20,826 bases of DNA from Patescibacteria group bacterium (lineage in GTDB: Bacteria; Patescibacteriota; Saccharimonadia; Saccharimonadales; Saccharimonadaceae), in assembly GCA_030917245.1 (NCBI GenBank), contig JAUPVA010000021.1:1-20826 (forward strand), given 5' to 3'. Both the position numbers and the translations under genes were made by a program. This document shows, piece by piece, positions 15,349-20,826 of the stretch; the stretch's first letter is position 1, and each line of letters begins with the position of its first letter. The notes beneath the pieces are model-generated. The model was not told the origin of the DNA, made no database searches, and saw nothing but the letters and a program-made list of their open reading frames with translations.

Positions 15349-16065
15349 ATGAAGCAACGCCTTGATGTCCATATAACGAGGCTTGGCATGGTGCCAACCA
15401 GGTCGCAAGCAGAGAGTGTTATTCGGCTTGGGGAAGTTCGTGTTAATGGGCAAGTGGTTACCAAGCCGGGTCATTTTGTGGGAGAGTCTGATCGTGTCGT
15501 ATTAGCGACCAAAGAGCGATATGTCAGCCGCGCTGGGCTCAAGCTTGCCAGCGTTGCCGAAAAGCTGAATGTTCGTTTTGACAATGCTACGGTGTTAGAC
15601 GTCGGTTCGAGTACTGGTGGATTTACTGACTATGCGCTGCGTCATGGAGCAAAAAAAGTATTTGCGGTCGATGTTGGTACTGACCAATTACATCCCAGTC
15701 TTCGACAGGACACCCGTATTGAACTTCATGAAAAAACCGATATTCGCGACTTTCAGCCGCCTGTATCGCCCGATATTGTTGTTATGGACGTGAGTTTTAT
15801 TAGCTTACGCGAAATCCTGCCTCATATTGCTAAAATTTCAGATGCGCATACCCAAATTGTTGCCATGCTCAAGCCACAGTTCGAGGCGGGCAGGGGACAG
15901 GTAAACAAGGGCATTATTAAAAACGACGCGGTTCGTCGGCAAATACTAAAAGACTTCGAAGCCTGGACGCGAGAATATTTTGTTATTCAAAACAAAGCCG
16001 ATAGTGACGTTGCCGGCGCTAAGGGCAACCGCGAGCGGTTCTACCTCTTAAAAACGACAGCGTAA
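15349..16065 (+). CDS. tlyA: TlyA-family rRNA 2'-O-methyltransferase (hemolysin A family)
   Basis: A 238-aa protein with an N-terminal S4 RNA-binding domain (about residues 1-60: RLDVHITRLGMVPTRSQAE, VIRLGEVRVNGQVV) and an FtsJ-like methyltransferase domain. RYVSRAGLKL links the two, VLDVGSSTGGFTD (from about residue 82) binds S-adenosylmethionine, and VVMDVSFISL and MLKPQFEAGRGQV are the later motifs. Mycobacterial TlyA methylates 16S and 23S rRNA and affects capreomycin sensitivity; a hemolytic role is not established here. It is the last gene of the rpsF operon. Confidence 0.93.
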   Translation: MKQRLDVHITRLGMVPTRSQAESVIRLGEVRVNGQVVTKPGHFVGESDRVVLATKERYVSRAGLKLASVAEKLNVRFDNATVLDVGSSTGGFTDYALRHGAKKVFAVDVGTDQLHPSLRQDTRIELHEKTDIRDFQPPVSPDIVVMDVSFISLREILPHIAKISDAHTQIVAMLKPQFEAGRGQVNKGIIKNDAVRRQILKDFEAWTREYFVIQNKADSDVAGAKGNRERFYLLKTTA

Positions 16066-16068
16066 GCA

Positions 16069-16097
16069 TTTACATATCTCTATATCTATGATATAAT
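16069..16097 (+). promoter_or_regulatory. Promoter of the sortase-like secreted protein gene
   Basis: TTTACA at 16069-16074, 17 bp, TATAAT at 16092-16097 with TGA just before it (16089-16091). It begins four bases after the tlyA stop. The same arrangement precedes the secreted protein at 19684. Confidence 0.85.
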
Positions 16098-16104
16098 CAG
16101 CTTA

Positions 16105-16121
16105 CCATTCATCAAGGATGG
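16105..16121 (+). promoter_or_regulatory. 5'-terminal hairpin of leader 1
   Basis: CCATTC (16105-16110) pairs with GGATGG (16116-16121), with one G-U pair and the loop ATCAA. It lies at the predicted 5' end of the transcript. A closely similar hairpin occupies the same place in leader 2 (19505-19523). Confidence 0.55.
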
Positions 16122-16126
16122 CTCTG

Positions 16127-16172
16127 CCCGCATGGGTAGATGGTCATGGACGTATGCGCGGGAGTGCTTTTT
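16127..16172 (+). terminator. Terminator- or attenuator-like hairpin inside leader 1
   Basis: CCCGCAT (16127-16133) pairs with ATGCGCGGG (16154-16162) with a two-base bulge, and TTTTT follows at 16168-16172. Because it lies downstream of the promoter at 16069, it would stop both read-through from tlyA and the secreted gene's own transcript, as in an attenuator. Confidence 0.5.
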
Positions 16173-16173
16173 G

Positions 16174-16194
16174 TAGCCCCGCTGCAGCGGGCTA
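16174..16194 (+). promoter_or_regulatory. Second strong hairpin in leader 1
   Basis: TAGCC and GGCTA, then CGC and GCG, pair around TGCA with one bulged C. No T-tract follows. It lies midway between the T5 run and the ribosome binding site. Confidence 0.5.
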
Positions 16195-16267
16195 TGATAT
16201 GTACTTTCACAATACGACTTTGATCATTTATCCATGTCACTGCAGACCCACTGAGTAGGGAGACAAT

Positions 16268-17519
16268 ATGACCAAGCGGTTGCAAGCATTGCTTGCACTC
16301 CTGGCGACTGTGTTGATGGTCTCGGGCTCCGGTCTGATGATCAGCAGCGCTAACGCCACGGGAGGGTCGAAGCCCATCGAGGCCAAGGCTCTGACCGATC
16401 ACGGGTGCGACTCTTCGGAGTGGCACTTCGTGATCACGCAGGTGGATTCGGCCCCGAACGCACCGGCCTCCATCATGGTGAACTGGGCGAACGGTGACAG
16501 TCAGTCTGTCCCGCTCGACAAGGTCACTGGAGGCACGGCGCACTACGCGACGACTGCCAACCTGGACAGCACGGTGACGTCGGCAACGACGAGCATCTAC
16601 GCGGCCTGGGGTGGACAGTTCAACCTGTCGCACGGTCCATGCGCGCCGCCGGACGAGCCCGAGGGGTCCAACAACTCCTCAAGCCCGTCCTGCGAGAAGA
16701 TCACCGTCGGCACGCCGACCGGCGTCAAGCCGGAGGGTGCGACCGTCGTGGTCAAGCTCGACGGCGTCATCACGCAGCCGGGTACCTACGACGCCACGCC
16801 GGGGTCGCACGTCGTCACGACGTACGTCAACGGAGTGGAGGTCGACAAGGACACGGTGACGGTAGAGGCATGTCCTTTGCCGCCGGCTGAGCCGGAAGGT
16901 GCGGTTGTGGCGGTCAGCAATGACTGCGAGACCATCACCTTCAGCTCCAAGGACGTCAAGCCCGAGGACGCGGAAGTGGTTCTCAAGCTCGACGGTGTCG
17001 CCAAGCCCGTCGGCACCCAAGCCGACCAAGGCATCGAAGCCGCCTCAGCGTGACGTCACTCCGTTCATTCCCGAATGGACTAGCGTTGCGCAGATTGGCA
17101 GCCGCGATGTGCAGGCATTGCCACGGATTTCGGTGGGGGAGAACGGCTTTTCACTGCCAGACCCTCAAGACGCGAATCCGACAGTATATGCCTGGGACAT
17201 GGAAGGCGCCAAGCCGGGTTCGTCCCGCGGCGCCGTCAATCTGGTGGCACACACCTACCCTCCGGGGCAGGTCGCACTAGGCAACCAGCTGTTCGACGAG
17301 CTGCAAGTGGGCGATGTCATCACCGTCCATGGCTCCCGCATGTCGCTTGATTACAAAGTGACAGAGCGGCTGCAGGTGGAGGTGGCAGACTACCCTCAGG
17401 GGCGGGTGCTCGACACCGAAGGCAGTTCTGTGCTGACGGTGACGATTTGCTCTGGTGAACGGCTTGGTCCAGGCAACTGGAGCATGCGCACCGTGTGGAT
17501 CGCGCGTCCCATGAAGTGA
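16268..17519 (+). pseudogene. Secreted repeat protein with a C-terminal sortase domain, interrupted by a frameshift near 17012
   Basis: A signal peptide (residues 1-31, ending SSANA) leads a domain ending WGGQFNLSHGPC, then two related units. Unit 1 runs from CEKITVGTPTGVKPEGATVV to TVTVEAC. Unit 2 begins CETITF and keeps KLDGV but breaks off at VAKPVGT. That frame stops at 17053. Another frame continues as a Pro/Lys linker and then a sortase fold resembling class F: VNLVAHTYPPG (His codon 17250), LTVTICSGE (Cys codon 17448) and WSMRTVWIA (Arg codon 17487), so the full catalytic triad is present. Skipping one base near 17012 joins the frames. Part of unit 2 seems lost, so a deletion between repeats, or a repeat collapsed in assembly, is as likely as a point indel. 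AGGGAG lies 5 bases before ATG 16268. The gene is GC-richer than the backbone. Confidence 0.75.
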
Positions 17520-17537
17520 TCGGATTATCCGGTTTTA

Positions 17538-17571
17538 CCCCCGCTATGCTGTAACGCTGGCGGGGGCATTT
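17538..17571. terminator. Bidirectional intrinsic terminator between the sortase gene and ychF
   Basis: CCCCCGC (17538-17544) and GCGGGGG (17560-17566) pair around a 15-nt loop, with T-rich sequence on the plus-strand side (CATTTCATTTTG) and AAAA before the stem serving the minus strand. The flanking genes converge here. Confidence 0.85.
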
Positions 17572-17595
17572 CATTTTGTCGCAACTGAAATAGAA

Positions 17596-18681
17596 TTATT
17601 TCGTAACGTTGAACCGGAATTCAACCACGTCGCCAGGTTTCATAACGTACTCTTTGCCCTCGGTGCGGACTTTGCCAGCGGCTTTGGCGGCCGTTTCTGA
17701 ACCAGCCGTCATGAGGTCGTCGTAATCAACGATTTGGGCAGCAATAAAGCCCTTTTCGAAATCAGTGTGAATCACGCCAGCGGCTTGCGGGGCGGTAGAG
17801 CCTTGCTTAATCGTCCAGGCGCGAACTTCTTTAGGCCCAGCGGTCAAGTAACTTTGTAATCCAAGCGTGTTGTATGCGGCGTGGATCAGTTGGGTAAGGC
17901 CGCGTTCTTTGACGCCGTAGCTTTCGAGTAACTCGGCGGCATCGGTGTCATCGAGTCCGCGCAGTTCTTCTTCTAATTTGGCACAAATAAACACACTGTT
18001 GGCCGGGGCAACAAGCGCGGCGAGTTCGGTTTTTTTAGCGTCGTCGCTAATGGTCGATTCATCGACGTTAAAGGCATAAATGACTGGCTTGGCGGTAAGC
18101 AGGTGCAGGTCGGCAATCGCTTCTTCGTCCAGTGACGGTAGAGCCGACAGAGGAGTGCCTTCATTTAGGTGACGCAGTAATGATTCAAGGTAGCCTAGCT
18201 GTTCACGTGCCGCAGGGTTGGCCTTTGATTCTTTTTGTACTTTTGGAATTCGCGCTTCAATTGTTTGAATATCGGCCAGAATCAGTTCGGTATTAATGAC
18301 GTCAATGTCGTTTTTTGGATTAACCGCAGCTTCGTCGTGACGCAGAATGCTGGAATCTTCAAAAGCTCGCACTACGTGAACAATCGCGTCACAAGTACGA
18401 ATATTATGCAGGAACTTATTGCCAAGTCCTTCGCCTTTGCTTGCCCCGGCGACGAGTCCCGCAATGTCTACAAACGTAACCGTAGCAGGAAGTAGCTTGC
18501 TCGAGCCGTACAGACCGGCCAGTTTTTCTAGCCGAGCGTCTGGTACCGGCACAATACCGGTGTTCGGTTCAATCGTTGCAAAGGGGTAATTGGCAGCAAG
18601 GATTTCGCTGTCGGTGAGCGCATTAAATAACGTCGATTTCCCGACGTTTGGTAGCCCAACGATTCCGATAGCAAGACTCAT
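17596..18681 (-). CDS. ychF: Redox-regulated ATPase YchF (Obg-like)
   Basis: A 361-aa P-loop NTPase that binds ribosomes and, in this family, prefers ATP. The P-loop GLPNVGKSTLFNAL, ANYPFATIEPNTGIV (G2), DIAGLVAGASKGEGLGNKFL (G3) and the NVDE motif in place of NKxD are present. A coiled-coil insert lies in the middle, and the C-terminal TGS-like domain includes AWTIKQGSTAPQAAGVIHTDFEKGFIAAQ. ATG 18681 (MSLAIGIVG) matches family length. An in-frame ATG at 18699 overlaps the promoter and is rejected. The mRNA is probably leaderless. Confidence 0.97.
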   Translation of the reverse strand: MSLAIGIVGLPNVGKSTLFNALTDSEILAANYPFATIEPNTGIVPVPDARLEKLAGLYGSSKLLPATVTFVDIAGLVAGASKGEGLGNKFLHNIRTCDAIVHVVRAFEDSSILRHDEAAVNPKNDIDVINTELILADIQTIEARIPKVQKESKANPAAREQLGYLESLLRHLNEGTPLSALPSLDEEAIADLHLLTAKPVIYAFNVDESTISDDAKKTELAALVAPANSVFICAKLEEELRGLDDTDAAELLESYGVKERGLTQLIHAAYNTLGLQSYLTAGPKEVRAWTIKQGSTAPQAAGVIHTDFEKGFIAAQIVDYDDLMTAGSETAAKAAGKVRTEGKEYVMKPGDVVEFRFNVTK

Positions 18682-18689
18682 TACTACGT

Positions 18690-18695
18690 AGTATA
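18690..18695 (-). promoter_or_regulatory. Extended -10 promoter element of ychF
   Basis: The minus strand reads TGG-TATACT, with the hexamer at 18695 down to 18690. Only 8 bases separate it from the ATG at 18681, so transcription should begin at or next to the start codon. Confidence 0.55.
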
Positions 18696-18714
18696 CCATA
18701 ACAGGGGTAGACTA

Positions 18715-18743
18715 TTGACAAAATGCTTATTTTTTGCTATGAT
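18715..18743 (+). promoter_or_regulatory. Promoter of the Fic-domain gene
   Basis: A consensus TTGACA at 18715-18720, 17 bp, TATGAT at 18738-18743 with extended TGC at 18735-18737. It is the best match to consensus in the window, and it diverges from the ychF promoter. Confidence 0.85.
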
Positions 18744-18769
18744 TTGTATGATAACCAATAAATACAAAC

Positions 18770-19441
18770 ATGACAGAACGAACCACCACTTCGAACGGAC
18801 ACGAAATCGTCAACGAGGCGCCGGTATTGGACGCGGCAGAGTTTCATGAGCGCATGGGCGAAACGTATGGCTTAACAGGGCGCACACCGGCCGAACGGAT
18901 GGGGCAGTTACAAGCACTATCGAACGAAGGCATTGCTATTCTGCTCGAAGATATCAATAAATCTGTCCAGGGTTCGGCCGACTCGCTTATGAGCCATGAG
19001 CGCACTATTACGATAGGCGATAAGCAAACCATTCCTCTTGAAGATCGCTACACAGTGTTTACCCGACTTATCGACGACATTAAATCAAGCCCCGAAGCTA
19101 CGAGTCCTGAGCGCAAAGCCGACGTGCTCGCACTGGGGGTTGTGCTGCTACATCCGTTTCACGATGGCAATGGTCGAACAGCTCGCACGGTTGGGCTGTT
19201 GTTTCGTGAATCATATGACTCAGACGACTACGAGGCTGACTATACGACCGTCATTGAACCGCGTGATGACGCACGAGCTCGCGGCGGGTTTTTGATTAAC
19301 GGGTATACGCCACGTTTTCCTGAAAACTTTGATCAATCAAATGCCGACCAGGTAACGACTTATCTCCACGACCTACTGTACGAAGAGCAAGAAGGCGCGT
19401 ATACCAGTTGCTACGGCCAAGCTCCGCTGCATACGGCATAA
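18770..19441 (+). CDS. Fic-domain protein (predicted AMP transferase)
   Basis: A 223-aa protein with the canonical Fic motif HPFHDGNGRTAR at residues 128-139. His128 is the catalytic base, and the GNGR loop with Arg136 and Arg139 holds the nucleotide phosphates. Fic enzymes usually transfer AMP from ATP to a Ser, Thr or Tyr of a target protein, and some use other nucleotides. About 95 residues of helix-rich sequence precede the core. I find no clear [ST]xxxE[GN] inhibitory helix and no small antitoxin gene beside it. No secretion signal is visible, so a cytoplasmic target is the simple reading. The start has no Shine-Dalgarno sequence and lies about 20 nt after the predicted transcription start. 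Confidence 0.9.
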   Translation: MTERTTTSNGHEIVNEAPVLDAAEFHERMGETYGLTGRTPAERMGQLQALSNEGIAILLEDINKSVQGSADSLMSHERTITIGDKQTIPLEDRYTVFTRLIDDIKSSPEATSPERKADVLALGVVLLHPFHDGNGRTARTVGLLFRESYDSDDYEADYTTVIEPRDDARARGGFLINGYTPRFPENFDQSNADQVTTYLHDLLYEEQEGAYTSCYGQAPLHTA

Positions 19442-19471
19442 AAATCACGTCTTAATTCAAACCGCTTAACT

Positions 19472-19500
19472 TTTACATATGGCTGACTTCATGAGATAAT
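19472..19500 (+). promoter_or_regulatory. Promoter of the basic secreted protein gene
   Basis: TTTACA at 19472-19477, 17 bp, GATAAT at 19495-19500 with TGA just upstream (19492-19494). The first nine bases (TTTACATAT) are identical to the promoter at 16069. Confidence 0.8.
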
Positions 19501-19504
19501 TTAG

Positions 19505-19523
19505 CCATCAATTACCAGGATGG
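19505..19523 (+). promoter_or_regulatory. 5'-terminal hairpin of leader 2
   Basis: CCATC (19505-19509) pairs with GATGG (19519-19523) across a 9-nt loop, at the predicted 5' end of the transcript and in the same place as the hairpin of leader 1. Confidence 0.5.
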
Positions 19524-19535
19524 TGGTTGGTCAAG

Positions 19536-19620
19536 GCTAAACTGACGTGAGCTCGTGTCCACACTTAAATGAAGACACTTGATGCCCGTAAGTTAGGGCC
19601 ATGTTCTTTGACAGTTTAGC
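19536..19620 (+). promoter_or_regulatory. Structured leader RNA with closing stem and two inner hairpins
   Basis: GCTAAACTG (19536-19544) and CAGTTTAGC (19612-19620) form a perfect 9-bp closing stem. Inside lie GTGTC/GACAC (19555-19559 with 19574-19578) and GCCC/GGGC (19584-19587 with 19596-19599), giving a possible three-way junction. It matches no riboswitch class that I recognise. Confidence 0.5.
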
Positions 19621-19649
19621 GTTGATCATCGCATCACCCACACCACTAC

Positions 19650-19678
19650 TCCCGCTTAATCTCGGGAAGGAAGGGAGG
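19650..19678 (+). promoter_or_regulatory. Hairpin next to the ribosome binding site of the secreted protein
   Basis: TCCCG (19650-19654) and CGGGA (19663-19667) form a 5-bp stem 5 bases upstream of the Shine-Dalgarno GGGAGG (19673-19678). CTCCC on the 5' arm could also pair with GGGAG of the binding site, which would hide it. Confidence 0.4.
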
Positions 19679-19683
19679 CAGTA

Positions 19684-20751
19684 ATGTCTCGAAACACCAA
19701 GTCGTGGGTGGTGCTTCCGCTCACGACCATCGTTGCCATGGTGCTGACCCTGCTGGGTAGTATCACGGCACCGGCGTCTGCAGTTGCAGGCGACCCGATC
19801 ATCCCGCCGACTCCGTCTTGCACGGTAACGCTGGTGTCGGGTGACCCGGTGTTGGCTCCGCCGGCACCGACCTGCTATGACCCTTCGGGGTCTGACCTGG
19901 ACGAGTTCCTGGTGCCGTTGTACTACGATGTCAGCGGCAATCAGGTCATCTACAGGAGTGCGTCATGGTCTCCATACAAGTGGGACCAGCCGAACTCCAG
20001 CCGTGGGTCCTCACAGGTTAGTGTTTTCGCGGCCACCTATGACAGTGTCATGGGTGGTTATGTTGACAAGCACTCTTGGACACTGTCATTCAACACGGCA
20101 TCTATTGCACAGCCTCCTGCAAATGCCTACTGGGTGGTTGTCGGTAAGTGCGACTGGACTGCTGGATCGCCGTTCCGGCCTGTGACTGCCTTCTTTAGAA
20201 ATGAAGTGGGTGTAGACGGTCGGTATGTTGGATATCTGTCACTTGAGACAGGTGTCACTGAGCCCGCAGAAGCGATGCGCGTGCTCGATGGAGCTACCGT
20301 AGGCCTGCCACTGGTTGTTGATGAATACCAGCTTGGTTTGCCGGCCGACAACGACCAGGTGGAGATCTTTGAGGTCGCCTACTGGCTCGAGGACCGCAGT
20401 ACGGTTCCAGGCTCGGGTGTGGGGACGCGCCGAATGGGCGCGAAACTCCAGATTTCGGTGCCTGCTTGCAGGTATGACGGGAACGATCCGGGTACGGGTA
20501 CCTCGGTCAAGCCGCAGGCCAAGATCATCGTGCTGAAGCGTGGTCCGGTCTACAGCAAGGTCAAGGTGGTGCTTGGTAGTCGCAAGGCAACTCAGCCGAC
20601 TCGATACCAGGTCATTCGTGACCCTCGCCGTGGCCCGACTCTCCGTAAGACCTACCTCACCAAGTACAAGGCGGTGACGTACTACAAGGTCAAGCGGGGA
20701 ACGCTCATCAAGGTCCGCTCTAAGACGGTGCTCGCCAAGCGCCGGGTCTGA
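19684..20751 (+). CDS. Secreted protein with a strongly basic C-terminal tail, unknown function
   Basis: A 355-aa protein with a clear signal peptide (basic MSRNTKSW, hydrophobic VLPLTTIVAMVLTLLGSI, cut near APASA). A short Pro-rich stretch with two similar units follows (GDPIIPPTPSC and GDPVLAPPAPTC). The central region of about 220 residues is rich in aromatic and beta-forming residues, with four Cys in total in the mature part. The last 80 residues are dominated by Lys and Arg, ending KTVLAKRRV. There is no LPxTG motif and no C-terminal membrane helix, so it is probably released or held to a surface by charge. I do not recognise the family. ATG 19684 follows GGGAGG by 5 bases. Base composition is higher in GC than the backbone and arginine codons are mostly CGT/CGC. 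Confidence 0.8.
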   Translation: MSRNTKSWVVLPLTTIVAMVLTLLGSITAPASAVAGDPIIPPTPSCTVTLVSGDPVLAPPAPTCYDPSGSDLDEFLVPLYYDVSGNQVIYRSASWSPYKWDQPNSSRGSSQVSVFAATYDSVMGGYVDKHSWTLSFNTASIAQPPANAYWVVVGKCDWTAGSPFRPVTAFFRNEVGVDGRYVGYLSLETGVTEPAEAMRVLDGATVGLPLVVDEYQLGLPADNDQVEIFEVAYWLEDRSTVPGSGVGTRRMGAKLQISVPACRYDGNDPGTGTSVKPQAKIIVLKRGPVYSKVKVVLGSRKATQPTRYQVIRDPRRGPTLRKTYLTKYKAVTYYKVKRGTLIKVRSKTVLAKRRV

Positions 20752-20791
20752 AGTGTGATCATCGCGTGAAGAGTCATTGAGCGCGGAAGGC

Positions 20792-20826
20792 GCGTGTTGG
20801 AATGGACGAAATCCATTCCAACACGC
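20792..20826 (+). repeat. Perfect 15-bp inverted repeat at the window end, likely terminator stem
   Basis: GCGTGTTGGAATGGA (20792-20806) and TCCATTCCAACACGC (20812-20826) pair fully around CGAAA, 40 bases after the secreted protein's stop. The window ends on the last base of the stem, so a T-tract cannot be seen. A terminator is the simplest reading. Confidence 0.7.

Noticed and set aside
16112..16633. 173-aa minus-strand frame over leader 1 and the sortase-like gene
   Set aside because: It is Arg-rich low-complexity sequence typical of antisense frames in GC-rich coding DNA, and it conflicts with a signal peptide and good Shine-Dalgarno on the plus strand.
1..20826. Alternative genetic code with TGA as an amino acid
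   Set aside because: TGA ends genes cleanly (211-213, 17517-17519, the GtrA gene and 20749-20751), and the three broken genes need a change of frame, not read-through.

Overview
The window looks like a chromosomal segment of a Saccharibacteria (TM7)-type member of the Candidate Phyla Radiation. This assignment is inferred from gene content and style, not from a 16S gene or a search. The grounds are short intergenic gaps, a type IV prepilin cluster directly behind ftsK, an rpsF-ssb-rpsR-efp-tlyA cluster, CGA-rich arginine codons in the backbone, and many small membrane or hypothetical proteins. TGA works as a stop codon throughout, which argues against the TGA-recoding lineages (SR1/Gracilibacteria).

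Layout. 1-213: the end of a membrane protein, probably an ABC-2 permease. 214-5611 (+): pnp, a frameshifted membrane-anchored hypothetical, a 55-aa basic protein, a family-4-type uracil-DNA glycosylase that has lost all its Fe-S cysteines, and a frameshifted DUF2142-like polytopic membrane protein. 5623-8485 (+): RNase J with long extensions at both ends, then a predicted small nucleotidyltransferase-like protein. 8531-8974 (-): a GC-rich GtrA-family flippase-like protein, divergent from a SemiSWEET/PQ-loop protein at 9150. 9456-13402 (+): ftsK followed by three overlapping type IV prepilin genes. 13442-16065 (+): rpsF, ssb, rpsR, a small membrane protein, efp and tlyA. 16069-17519 (+): a GC-rich secreted protein carrying repeats and a sortase domain, frameshifted between the two. 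17596-18681 (-): ychF, divergent from a Fic-domain gene (18770-19441, +). 19472-20751 (+): a second GC-rich secreted protein with a strongly basic tail. The window ends exactly at a 15-bp perfect inverted repeat.

How the parts relate. Most of the window is housekeeping: RNA turnover (PNPase, RNase J), translation (S6, S18, EF-P, TlyA, YchF), DNA maintenance (FtsK, SSB, UDG). Between these genes sit surface and secretion functions (pilins, GtrA, sortase-like protein, basic secreted protein) and a Fic enzyme, which fits an epibiont that interacts with a host cell, though the sequence does not prove that. Ten of the twelve promoters I could place carry a TGn extended -10, and five of those have the exact form TGC-TAnnAT. 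Several first genes of transcripts appear leaderless or nearly so and lack a Shine-Dalgarno sequence, while genes inside operons have strong ones.

The most noteworthy part is the pair of GC-rich secreted-protein genes at 16268 and 19684. Both sit behind the same promoter architecture (TTTACA, 17 bp, TGA-NATAAT), the same 5'-terminal hairpin ending in GGATGG, and long leaders (about 160-180 nt) with further RNA structure. Three genes in the window are interrupted by single frameshifts, all in accessory genes. Real decay and assembly error cannot be told apart from the sequence alone.
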